A stretch of 32,664 bases of DNA from Natronorubrum halalkaliphilum (GTDB lineage Archaea; Halobacteriota; Halobacteria; Halobacteriales; Natrialbaceae), in contig NZ_WUYX01000066.1 of NCBI RefSeq assembly GCF_009834785.1, positions 517 to 33,180 on the forward strand. The letters are read 5' to 3'. The first letter of the stretch is position 1. Each line of letters begins with the position of its first letter. Below the pieces are notes generated by a model, which ran no database searches, had not been told where the DNA came from, and was given only the letters and a program-made list of their open reading frames with translations. This document shows positions 1 to 6,277 of the stretch, in pieces. Position numbers and translations under genes: made by a program.

Positions 1-440
1 GCGATGGAAGGTTGAGTTACTGTTCCGAGAATTGAAGTCACGGTACGGGCTGGAGAAGTTCGAGACAGGAGATAAAGCGATTGCAGAGTTGCTCGTGACG
101 GCGGCTCTGCTGACGCTTCTGGTCAGCAGAGCCTTGTTAGCGGTGTTTCAGGAGATTGAACCCGACGTTGAGTATCCAGAAGAACGCTGGGCGACGACCT
201 TTCGGTCGGTCGCCCAGCCAGTGCTTGCAGATCTCGCACTTGCTCTGGGCCATCCACCCCCGAATCTTCCTGAACTGGTGCGTCATGAGGCTCGCCAACC
301 AGAGAGATCACGCCTCACCTTGAATAAACAGGTGGCTCAAGCCTTCAAAACGGAGGTATGGCCTTAACCGGACACAGATGGGTGCAGCACAGAGCCATTG
401 TTTGTTTCACGCCGAAATCGGTGAACCACCAGCTAACTAC
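1..440 (+). mobile_element. Right-hand end of an IS4-family (ISH8-like) insertion sequence, cut by the window edge
   Basis: The window opens inside a transposase gene whose 3' end lies at 367, followed by a non-coding tail. Part of that tail (about 380-440, with the core TGTTTGTTTCACGC and then GTGAACCA) recurs in similar form at 4764-4823, where no transposase is present. I take it as the right-end sequence of the element. The exact terminal inverted repeat cannot be fixed because the left end is outside the window. CTAACTA near 432 and TAGTTAG near 469 form a short inverted pair just beyond. The right limit given here is approximate. Confidence 0.6.
2..367 (+). CDS. IS4/ISH8-type transposase, C-terminal part (partial)
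   Basis: Reading from base 2, the frame gives RWKVELLFRELKSRYGLEKF, which is the conserved region around the last catalytic Glu of IS4-family DDE transposases (the Y/W...E...LK motif). It is followed by a hydrophobic helix (LLVTAALLTLLVSRALL) and an ERWATTFR block typical of haloarchaeal ISH8-type proteins. About 121 residues are visible; intact members are about 400 residues, so roughly the last third is present and the DDE Asp residues lie outside the window. The TTG at 32 is not a real start, because the conserved frame continues upstream to the edge. Whether the element is intact cannot be judged. Confidence 0.8.
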   Translation, partial: RWKVELLFRELKSRYGLEKFETGDKAIAELLVTAALLTLLVSRALLAVFQEIEPDVEYPEERWATTFRSVAQPVLADLALALGHPPPNLPELVRHEARQPERSRLTLNKQVAQAFKTEVWP

Positions 441-540
441 ACAGGAGGACTAAATTGTCTCAGATCATAGTTAGTTTTCTACACTGTCGAGTAGCGAGAA
501 TATTCCGGTATGTTTTTGTTGTGTATTTTGAATATCTGTC

Positions 541-1329
541 ATGGACAGACGGTACGTTATCGTCGTGGCGATCGCCCTGCTGATCCTCGCTGTGGGTGGG
601 ATACTCGCCCTCTATACGCCCGCCGCTGCAACCGCGTCCTCCCCCGCGGAACCGAGCGAACTCGACGGCACATTCGCAGTTGCCGAGTCCGTCTCAGTCG
701 ACGACTCGCCGTTCTTTTCACGGAAATCGATTGTCGACGCGTCAACCGGTGAACAACGGCAGATTCTCTCGTTCGAGGAGGTAACCTACGATCACTACTG
801 GACCGGAAACGATCGACAGTACACAAAAATCGTCGCCGAAAACGAGGCGCACCTCGCGGAGCGACTCGCAGAGACTGACGGAGACGTCCGCTACGAGTAC
901 GATGACGAACCGAGCGTGATCGTCGAGTCGACGGCCGCCGAGAACGCAACCAGCGCCACCGATCACACGTTCCCCGATACGCTAACGCACTCGCAACTCG
1001 AGATGACCGCGTTCGAGGAGACCGGAACAACCTCTGCCGACGGCTCGGCTCTAGAGGTCCACGAACCGAAGACCGGCTGGACCGCAGTCGGTGACGTGGC
1101 CGCCGAGCGCGATCAGCTGTATGTCGCCGATACCGACGGCGAGGTCCACATCGATGACGACGCCCAGTTACGATACGCGAACGTCACGCTCGAGCGAGTC
1201 GATGCCGAAACCTGGGGCGGCTATCTCCTCGAGCGCGGCGAGACGTGGACGACGAGCTACGAGTACGAGGTTTCTGAATCGCTCGATGATGTTACGGTTC
1301 GACCCGGTTGGGTCAACGAGATTCGTTGA
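541..1329 (+). CDS. Membrane-anchored or secreted hypothetical protein, 262 aa
   Basis: I do not recognise a family. After MDRR the N-terminus has one strongly hydrophobic segment (about residues 5-25) ending near YTPAAA. It may be an uncleaved anchor or a Sec-type signal. I see no lipobox Cys and no twin-arginine motif before a signal core. The remaining roughly 235 residues are acidic and hydrophilic with many Thr, Glu and Asp, as expected for an extracellular haloarchaeal domain, and there are almost no cysteines. The region just upstream (470-540) is AT-rich, suggesting a promoter. The gene sits between an IS4 remnant and an IS110 element, so it may be accessory. Codon pattern and acidity support a real gene. 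Confidence 0.7.
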   Translation: MDRRYVIVVAIALLILAVGGILALYTPAAATASSPAEPSELDGTFAVAESVSVDDSPFFSRKSIVDASTGEQRQILSFEEVTYDHYWTGNDRQYTKIVAENEAHLAERLAETDGDVRYEYDDEPSVIVESTAAENATSATDHTFPDTLTHSQLEMTAFEETGTTSADGSALEVHEPKTGWTAVGDVAAERDQLYVADTDGEVHIDDDAQLRYANVTLERVDAETWGGYLLERGETWTTSYEYEVSESLDDVTVRPGWVNEIR

Positions 1330-1393
1330 AACTCATTGGACCTGATAAGACCGATCTGCTGACTCGATGGAAATTCTGCTATAGCCCATGAGA

Positions 1394-1561
1394 GCGTGAA
1401 ACAAGTATGGGACGCAAGAGACCGAGCTGTATTCCGTGCCTGAGAGCACGTGGTGCTGACTGGTCCGAGTGCGTAGGAAGCCGAGTCCTGGGCATCACAG
1501 CCCGACTGCCGCTCCTGGCGGCAGTCGGGAAAGCCCGTATAGGTGAATCTCTGTTTCACGC
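1394..1561 (+). ncRNA. Candidate IS110 bridge RNA (seekRNA) in the left non-coding end
   Basis: The region upstream of the transposase holds several complementary segments. GCGTGAAACA (1394-1403) pairs perfectly with TGTTTCACGC (1552-1561) and could close the whole structure. Inside are AGCAC/GTGCT (1445-1449 with 1453-1457, 3-base loop), an alternative GTGC/GCAC pair (1436-1439 with 1446-1449), and a perfect 11-bp stem (1501-1511 with 1519-1529, loop CTCCTGG). Established knowledge: IS110-group elements such as IS621 make a bridge RNA of under 200 bases from this position, with loops that pair with target and donor DNA. That this sequence is such an RNA is inference from position and structure. 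I could not define the guide loops because the element ends are not certain. Confidence 0.45.
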
Positions 1562-1584
1562 ACCAGCGTTCCAAGGTGAGTCCA

Positions 1585-2583
1585 ATGTTCATTGGAATCG
1601 ACGTACACAAGCGGTACTCACAGATCGCAGTACTGGACAAAAACGGTGAGATCGTCGAAGAGGTTCGCGTCGAAAACGCGAACCTCGACGACTTCGCCCA
1701 GCAGTACGCTGGATCCAAAGCCGCGCTTGAAGCGACCAGCAATTACTACCACATCCATGATACGCTTTCAGCGTATCTGGATGTAACCGTCGCCAATCCT
1801 GGCGAATTGAAGCTGATCTCTGACTCGGACAAGAAAACTGACCGCGTTGACGCGAAACAACTCGCTCGAATGCTTCGGTTAGGCTCGGTTCCAGAAAGCT
1901 ACGTTCCAACCGACGAGGTTCGGCAAGCCCGCGCACTTGTGCGCGGGCGCCAGAAGCTCGTCGAGAACCGGACCGAGTACGCGAACAAGATCCATGGCTT
2001 GTTGAGTGATCACGGGATCACTCAGGAGGTGAAACCACTGAGTGTGAAGGGACGAGAGTTCCTAGCGGAACTCTCGCTCCCGGCACCGTGGGATGCATTG
2101 CTGGAGTCGTATCTAGAGATCATTCAGACGCTCACTGAACAGATTGAGTCGTTGGAAGCAGAGATTGAGGAGCGGGCTGGGTCTCTGAAGGAGACCCAGC
2201 TCCTGATGACGATTCCCGGTGTGAGTTACTTTACGGCGTTGACGATTTACGCGGAATTGGGAGAGATCCACCGGTTTGACCGGGACAAGGAGGTCGTAAG
2301 TTACGTTGGATTGAACCCGATAATCCGCGAGTCTGGCGACTCGCGGTTTGAGGGGAGCATCTCGAAACGAGGGTCAGGACGAGTCCGGTGGCTGCTCGTT
2401 CAAGCGTCGTACTCAGCGGTACATACGTGCGAAGACGAGTACCTTAGCCGGTTCTACAACCGGTTAGCTCGAAAGAAGAACTCGAAAACAGCGATTGTCG
2501 CAACCGCTCGGAAGTTGCTGGTTTCAATGTATCACATGCTGGACCGTGAGGAGGTGTACGATCCACCAGGGGTGAGTGCCTGA
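1585..2583 (+). CDS. IS110-family DEDD transposase/recombinase, 332 aa
   Basis: The protein begins MFIGIDVHK, the classic IS110 opening with the first acidic residue D6. E49 (in ALEATSNYY) and D86/D89 (in TDRVDA) complete a RuvC-like DEDD set. The C-terminal Transposase_20 part has the helix-hairpin-like LLMTIPGVSYFTALTIYAEL and the serine-containing motif GSISKRGSGRVRWLL (about residues 257-271), which supplies the nucleophilic Ser. A heptad-like helix lies at about 175-200. The ATG at 1585 is chosen because AAGGTGAG sits just upstream and D6 is then at the normal distance; an in-frame start at 1543 would add 14 residues lying in the structured non-coding end. Length is normal, so the enzyme looks intact. 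IS110 enzymes recombine DNA under RNA guidance. Confidence 0.9.
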   Translation: MFIGIDVHKRYSQIAVLDKNGEIVEEVRVENANLDDFAQQYAGSKAALEATSNYYHIHDTLSAYLDVTVANPGELKLISDSDKKTDRVDAKQLARMLRLGSVPESYVPTDEVRQARALVRGRQKLVENRTEYANKIHGLLSDHGITQEVKPLSVKGREFLAELSLPAPWDALLESYLEIIQTLTEQIESLEAEIEERAGSLKETQLLMTIPGVSYFTALTIYAELGEIHRFDRDKEVVSYVGLNPIIRESGDSRFEGSISKRGSGRVRWLLVQASYSAVHTCEDEYLSRFYNRLARKKNSKTAIVATARKLLVSMYHMLDREEVYDPPGVSA

Positions 2584-2604
2584 GCGCCGCCGGGGCGGCG
2601 CTCA
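2581..2604 (+). terminator. Perfect GC-rich hairpin overlapping the transposase stop codon
   Basis: TGAGCGCCGCC (2581-2591) pairs fully with GGCGGCGCTCA (2594-2604), leaving a 2-base gap or, in practice, a 4-base loop. The TGA stop is the first codon of the hairpin. No T-run follows, so it does not match the usual archaeal U-tract terminator. It could stabilise the transcript end or be a structural part of the element's right end. Confidence 0.5.
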
Positions 2605-2999
2605 TTGGCCGGTTGGTGGCAGCGTGAGTGACTGCTCTCGCAAACAAGAAGTCCCCCGCCTGATGGCTGTTTCAGTAGCTATCGGTTCGCCGGTTGTCGA
2701 TTCAACGCCAGAAAACTACAGCAAGTCCTTGTCGCCCGAAGAATTATCTTGGCAAACGTGGTTTGATCAATCGGCAGAATTTCCATAGGTGAATACAGAG
2801 GGTGATTCAGCACGAGGCCCTCGTTTATTTCTTACCGAATTAACTGAACCAATAAATCAGTGATACTGCGAATTTCGCCAATAGGTCCATCAGACTCGGA
2901 CGGTAACTATCGAGGAGTTTACCAAACGCTGGTTCCGGAGGTAACCGGAGCGGACAGTCGACCACAGACCAGTGCTGGCTCGAGACAATATATCCTCGT
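2605..2999. other. Non-coding stretch between the IS110 element and the histidine kinase; IS debris
   Basis: No convincing gene is present. The inverted copy of the 13-base sequence near 1367 lies at 2773-2785. Read on the minus strand from there, a 35-codon frame begins MEILPIDQTTFAKIILR, which may be a fragment of a broken gene. Immediately next to it (2786-2817) a segment containing GTGAATACAGAGG and CAGCACGAGG resembles the segment at 4745-4775, so it is probably the remnant of another IS end. The last about 180 bases show nothing I can identify. Confidence 0.5.
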
Positions 3000-4463
3000 T
3001 CACTGTACTTTCCGGAGTTCGACGACGAAGATTGCTCCATGGGGTTCGTTATCCTCGATCCACACGTCGCCACCGTAGATGTCGACGAGCGACTCGACGA
3101 GGTACAGACCAAGTCCCGTTCCCGGGCTATCGAGGCCCCTTTCGCCTTTCCCGAAGACCGTTTCTTTCTGACTATCGGGCACGCCGGGCCCGTTATCGGC
3201 GACCCGGACCACGATGCTGTCCTCGCGTTCGCTGGCGGTGACGCTCACTTCGGGAACATCCTGATCGTTGTGATGGACGGCGTTGGTGAGCAAATTGTGG
3301 AACACGGAATCAAGCATATCATTAGCCAGTACAGTGTCCGACGGGACTGATCCCTCCTCCGTGATGATTACGTCGGAGTGGGTCGATCGAACGTCCCTGA
3401 GAACCCGGTTCAGAACGATCTGGAGGTCGACCTCCCGGAGATTGCTGGTATCCGTGAGCATCACTTCGGACATATCACGGGCGGTCTCGGTCAGTTTGAC
3501 CGCCCGCTCGGCGCTCTCTTGGATCGTCTCCACGTATGTCAGGTCATCGCCCTCGACACGGTCCGCAATCGTATTTGCGTAGGCGGTCACAAGCTGAAGC
3601 TCATTGCGGATGTCGTGGCGCAACACCTGGTTGAGTATGTCGAGATTATCACGCTGTTCTGTGAGTTGCTGTTCATGGTCTCTGAGTTCGGTGATATTGC
3701 GTGCGATGCCGATGATCTGGCTGACTTCCCCGCTGACGCCCACCGGGGCGAGTTTCGTCTGCCAGGCGATCGTTCCCTCCGGCATCGGGAGTTCTTCCTG
3801 ATAGGTGATCGGCTCGCACCGCTCGACACAGCGGCGGTAGTTGGCTTCGACCTCCGCCCCCACTTCCTCTCCGAATACCTCTCGCGGGGTCTTTCCCTTG
3901 AATTCCTCTGTTGTAAGGCCGGTCGTGGACTCGTACGACGGGCTGAGTCGTTCAAAGCGGAATTCGACATCTCTTTCCGAGTGCTCGACACCGACGAGAA
4001 AAATCGCGTCCTGGACGTTTTCCAGCAGCGTTCTGTACTCCCGGGCTAGCGTCTGCATCTCCTCGTCTCGGCGCTTTCGACCCGTGACGTCTCGACTGTT
4101 GACGAGAATTCGCTGGCCATCGTCAGTTCCCGGGTACTTGCGAATCGTGGCTTCGATCCAGCACCAGGAACCGTCGGCGCGTCGGAACCGGGTCTCTACG
4201 GCCTGTGGGGTTTCGGGATCGGCCTCGAGCGCCTCGAAGGCCTCGGCGGTTCGCTCGCAGTCGCTGGGGTGCTGGTAATCGTATCCGATCTCCCCGATCA
4301 GCTCCTCGGGTTCGTATCCGAGAACGCGTCGTACGGACGGACTGACGTATGTAATCTCGCCGTTCGGTTTCGTGATCGTCGCGATGTCATTTGAACACTC
4401 GACGAGCATCCGATACTCCTCGAGAGGGAGTTCAGGACTGTTCGCCTGCTCAGAATCAGCCAT
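3000..4463 (-). CDS. PAS-PAS sensor histidine kinase, 487 aa
   Basis: Two PAS domains lie at about residues 15-130 (NGEITYVSPSVRRVLGY...; ending in SRDVTGRKRR, a PAC-type end) and 140-262 (ending ARNITELRDHEQQL). A coiled linker follows, then a HisKA-like dimerisation helix with phospho-acceptor H283 in LRHDIRNELQ. The ATPase domain has the N box (NLLTNAVHHND, 390-400), G1 DNGPGVP (423-429) and G2 GTGLGLYL (448-455). There is no TM segment, so it should be a soluble cytoplasmic sensor. All catalytic motifs are intact. No response regulator lies beside it, which is common for haloarchaeal kinases. The signal is unknown. A TATA-like box about 28 bases before the ATG supports the start. Confidence 0.93.
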   Translation of the reverse strand: MADSEQANSPELPLEEYRMLVECSNDIATITKPNGEITYVSPSVRRVLGYEPEELIGEIGYDYQHPSDCERTAEAFEALEADPETPQAVETRFRRADGSWCWIEATIRKYPGTDDGQRILVNSRDVTGRKRRDEEMQTLAREYRTLLENVQDAIFLVGVEHSERDVEFRFERLSPSYESTTGLTTEEFKGKTPREVFGEEVGAEVEANYRRCVERCEPITYQEELPMPEGTIAWQTKLAPVGVSGEVSQIIGIARNITELRDHEQQLTEQRDNLDILNQVLRHDIRNELQLVTAYANTIADRVEGDDLTYVETIQESAERAVKLTETARDMSEVMLTDTSNLREVDLQIVLNRVLRDVRSTHSDVIITEEGSVPSDTVLANDMLDSVFHNLLTNAVHHNDQDVPEVSVTASEREDSIVVRVADNGPGVPDSQKETVFGKGERGLDSPGTGLGLYLVESLVDIYGGDVWIEDNEPHGAIFVVELRKVQ

Positions 4464-4486
4464 TACGGCTATCGAGTGTCTTCACG

Positions 4487-4495
4487 TAAATATAC
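4487..4495 (-). promoter_or_regulatory. TATA box of the PAS histidine kinase gene
   Basis: On the minus strand the sequence reads GTATATTTA, centred about 28 bases upstream of the ATG at 4463. That spacing predicts transcription starting at or next to the start codon, the usual leaderless arrangement in haloarchaea. Confidence 0.55.
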
Positions 4496-4868
4496 ATGAT
4501 GGGCACTATTTGACAATCTTTTGACATCCAGGAGATAGGTGGCGGTCATGGATGAATCCACTGAGACAGTTTTACATCGTCTATATTCAGGTCTATATTT
4601 TCACGAACTATCACACTTTCACGATGAGTTCACCATGTACTGATCGGTCGTACCTCTTCACAGATGGCTCCCAGCCTATGCCACATTTGCGCTCTGTATT
4701 CAGCAGCAACTGAACGTTCTACTCAGATTCTGTCAGAAACTGCGTGCTGAATCCAGAGCATTAGTGCAGCACGACGACTCTGTTTGTTTCACGCTGAATG
4801 TAGTGAACCATCTACTCACTACACGTGCGTATTGACCGCTTAGAATTTTCTGTTATAATTACGCGATG
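4496..4868. other. AT-rich non-coding stretch with an IS-end remnant and a long-armed hairpin
   Basis: No gene is seen. GCTCTGTATTCAGCA (4691-4705) pairs with TGCTGAATCCAGAGC (4745-4759) with one mismatch, making a 15-bp stem with a 39-base loop. Immediately after it, 4764-4823 resembles the tail of the IS4-type element at 380-440 (shared GTGCAGCAC, TGTTTGTTTCACGC and GTGAACCA blocks). It is therefore probably a solo end left by a related element. TAGTGA/TCACTA form a small hairpin near 4799-4819. Two copies of GTCTATATT occur near 4580-4597. Confidence 0.5.
4764..4823 (+). repeat. Solo copy of the IS4/ISH8-type right-end sequence
   Basis: This segment aligns with 380-440, downstream of the partial transposase. 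The shared blocks appear in the same order and spacing: GTGCAGCAC, then CTGTTTGTTTCACGC or its variant, then GTGAACCA, then ACTACA. No transposase coding sequence accompanies it, so it is most simply a remnant of a deleted element. A mobile passenger element using the same ends is a less likely alternative. Confidence 0.5.
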
Positions 4869-5132
4869 TTAATCGCGGAAAGGTGGGATAAGATTGAATG
4901 CTGCTGCGGCCAGCAGGCAAGAAACAATAACGAATCCTCCGCTGATAGCCATTGAGGAATCGATGAAAAAACCTCTTACACCAATGAAGAGCGCCAAAAG
5001 TGAAAATACAAGGAGGGCAACGGTTCCAATAGCATCTAACACACCGTCCTTGACAGCATTTCGGGGCATTTCTACGTTCTCATCTCGGCTCATTTCGGTC
5101 GTCCCACCGTCCGTTTCAATATCGGGAACCAT
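4869..5132 (-). CDS. Small membrane protein with two TM segments, 87 aa
   Basis: No family recognised. The N-terminal about 30 residues are acidic and polar and include a second Met. Two hydrophobic segments follow: IGTVALLVFSLLALFIGVRG (about residues 35-54) and a second at about 62-82. The C-terminus is short (NLIPPFRD). The layout fits a small two-pass membrane protein. The surrounding DNA is clearly less GC-rich than the core region, which suggests acquired DNA. A TATA-like ACTTATGGG on the minus strand at 5157-5164 lies 25-32 bases before the ATG and supports this start. Confidence 0.6.
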   Translation of the reverse strand: MVPDIETDGGTTEMSRDENVEMPRNAVKDGVLDAIGTVALLVFSLLALFIGVRGFFIDSSMAISGGFVIVSCLLAAAAFNLIPPFRD

Positions 5133-5466
5133 CTATCTGGGATTAGGTGAGATAACCCATAAGTCTGTTTGTGTCGAGTGTTTGTGGAGAGATATTCTAC
5201 TTTGGTCATTGTACATCCTGTACTTACCGTTCGCCGAAGTAGTCACAGAGAGTACATGCGGACCATTCTCTGATACCCTCACGTTCTCGTAGAAGATGTC
5301 GGTGGTGGACCGACATCGGAGCTCCCCATCCAAGGGTGGTGTGTCAATCGGACGGAGCAACCGAGATCGGCTATTGACGTTGGAATTATCTCGATTGGTA
5401 GCGAGGAGTTTCCGAATGTCTCAGTTGGACGGTAGTTGTCGGCAACGACACTACTCCTGGTCCCCG
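5133..5466. other. Non-coding stretch with two clean stem-loops
   Basis: No credible gene lies here; a 75-codon minus-strand frame (5133-5360) has no recognisable features and stops directly against the next start. Two hairpins are present. One is a perfect 9-bp stem, GATGTCGGT (5295-5303) with ACCGACATC (5309-5317), with a 5-base loop. The other (5432-5454) has GTAG and TGTCG pairing with CGACA and CTAC around a GCAA loop, with one bulged T. The second starts 13 bases after the last zinc-finger gene on the minus strand and could end that transcript. Confidence 0.5.
5432..5454 (-). terminator. Stem-loop directly downstream of the zinc-finger gene chain
   Basis: Two stacked stems (4 and 5 bp) separated by one bulged base enclose a 4-base loop. 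The structure lies just after the stop codon at 5467 of a minus-strand gene chain. No U-run is visible, so the terminator role is inferred from position only. Confidence 0.35.
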
Positions 5467-5751
5467 CTAGCTTGTACTCTCGAGCAGTTCAGTCAGAATC
5501 GCTGCCGGATTCCACCACGTCGCACTACCGAACGGGTGACAGACGTGTTTAAACGACGTGAGTTCCGTCGCGTCGAGCGTCGTCGGATCGATTTGGGGAT
5601 TCTGCCTGATCTCCTCGAGATTTGCACGCTTGACTCGGCTCCGCCCACAGCCCACGCAGATCGCATCAACGGGAATGCCGACCTTTCCGGCACCCGTGCT
5701 CTCGAGTTCGGCCTCGAGGTCGCGGTCGTCGTGATCGGAGACGGAACTCAC
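5467..5751 (-). CDS. Small zinc-finger-like hypothetical protein, 94 aa
   Basis: A GTG start at 5751 overlaps the TGA of the preceding gene (GTGA, 4 bases), so translation is probably coupled. The first about 27 residues are acidic. A CVGC knuckle (C32, C35) is followed by basic residues, and a further CH pair occurs at C71-H72, so a zinc site made of two Cys plus Cys/His is possible. The C-terminus contains FGSATWWNPAAILTELLES. I recognise no named family, although tiny CxxC proteins of this kind are common in haloarchaeal islands. It is the last gene of an overlapping minus-strand chain that begins near tRNA-Ala. A DNA-binding or accessory regulatory role is inference only. Confidence 0.65.
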   Translation of the reverse strand: MSSVSDHDDRDLEAELESTGAGKVGIPVDAICVGCGRSRVKRANLEEIRQNPQIDPTTLDATELTSFKHVCHPFGSATWWNPAAILTELLESTS

Positions 5752-5867
5752 AGCGGACCACCCCGCGCTCGGCGAATCTCTCGAGCACAGTCGGGACAGA
5801 GACGACGGGTCGCGGGGACCGTCGTATCACACCGCTCGCACTCATCGGACTCGACGAGCCGGCTCAT
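5748..5867 (-). CDS. 39-residue double-CxxC zinc-ribbon micro-protein
   Basis: The translation starts MSRLVESDECERCDTT and has C10/C13 and C24/C27 (CPDC), a complete four-cysteine zinc ribbon. Its ATG overlaps the TGA of the upstream frame (ATGA) and its own TGA overlaps the next gene's GTG start (GTGA), so both junctions are 4-base overlaps. GGAGGT lies just upstream of the ATG. The tight coupling and the cysteine spacing make this a convincing gene despite its size. It is easily missed by gene callers. Function unknown; haloarchaeal zinc micro-proteins are often regulators or binding partners. Confidence 0.75.
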   Translation of the reverse strand: MSRLVESDECERCDTTVPATRRLCPDCAREIRRARGGPL

Positions 5868-6277
5868 CGGTCACCTCCCGTATGTAGTGATCGTAACAAG
5901 CCCAACCAGTTGGGTAATGAAATAAAGAATGAACCCGAGAGATAGACGATTGGGATTTGGTCTATTATGCGCTGTCCAGAATGTCTTTTCGATGAAATAG
6001 AGGTTGTCGACCGTGATACTCTCGACTTCGGTGAACTCCAAGAATGCCGCTGTCCATGCTGCGAATTTTCTTGGAAGTTGCTTGAATGAGGAACCCACTC
6101 TATACCCGTCGTTTCTCGATTAGTACCGTCTGTACAATGACCGCCGTCGGCTCGAATCTCGCGATCGCCCTCGAGCGCGCGACGAACATCGTCGTCGGTC
6201 GCTTGATGGGCCGGATGGGCGATGGGCGTCCGACTCTCGACATTGTACAGCCGACTCGCCGGGACGAACTCAGACAT
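5864..6277 (-). CDS. Hypothetical protein of the zinc-finger chain, probably altered by an insertion, 137 aa
   Basis: The ATG at 6277 follows GGAGGTGA by 5 bases and overlaps the preceding gene by 8 bases. The frame's TGA overlaps the next ATG (ATGA), so both borders look like genuine operon joints. The first about 50 residues (MSEFVPASRLYNVESRTPIA... with TDDDVRRALEGD) read like a normal acidic haloarchaeal protein. From about residue 55 to the last 5-8 residues the composition changes to Ser-rich and then hydrophobic, the DNA is AT-richer, and an opposite-strand zinc micro-protein gene (5967-6089) occupies the same bases. I infer that a short acquired segment was inserted into a gene that was originally shorter and that the frame stayed open. 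Whether the full frame is translated is uncertain. Confidence 0.45.
   Translation of the reverse strand: MSEFVPASRLYNVESRTPIAHPAHQATDDDVRRALEGDREIRADGGHCTDGTNRETTGIEWVPHSSNFQENSQHGQRHSWSSPKSRVSRSTTSISSKRHSGQRIIDQIPIVYLSGSFFISLPNWLGLLRSLHTGGDR
5967..6089 (+). CDS. 40-residue CPxC zinc-finger micro-protein, nested on the opposite strand
   Basis: The protein starts MRCPECLFDEIEVVD and ends QECRCPCCEFSWKLLE. C3-P-E-C6 and C29-P-C31-C32 (plus C27) form the two knuckles of a CPxCG-like zinc finger, a class of micro-proteins known to be numerous in haloarchaea. It lies on the plus strand inside the frame of 5864-6277 and is surrounded by AT-rich sequence. AT-rich bases just upstream could be its promoter. 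The regular cysteine spacing makes chance unlikely. It is too short for many gene finders. Function unknown. Confidence 0.65.
   Translation: MRCPECLFDEIEVVDRDTLDFGELQECRCPCCEFSWKLLE

Larger units (their letters stand above)
1367..2650 (+). mobile_element. IS110-family insertion sequence (limits approximate)
   Basis: One transposase gene (1585-2583) is preceded by about 190 bases of non-coding but highly structured sequence and followed by a strong hairpin. A long left non-coding end upstream of the recombinase gene is the known layout of the IS110 group, as opposed to the IS1111 group. These elements usually lack clear terminal inverted repeats, so the limits are estimates. A 13-base sequence, ATGGAAATTCTGC, at 1367-1379 reappears inverted at 2773-2785 and may mark older flanking DNA. 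Copy number and the target core were not determinable. Confidence 0.65.

Noticed and set aside
5133-5360. 75-codon minus-strand frame upstream of the two-TM protein
   Set aside because: No recognisable features, covers a perfect hairpin and leaves no room for the likely promoter of the next gene.
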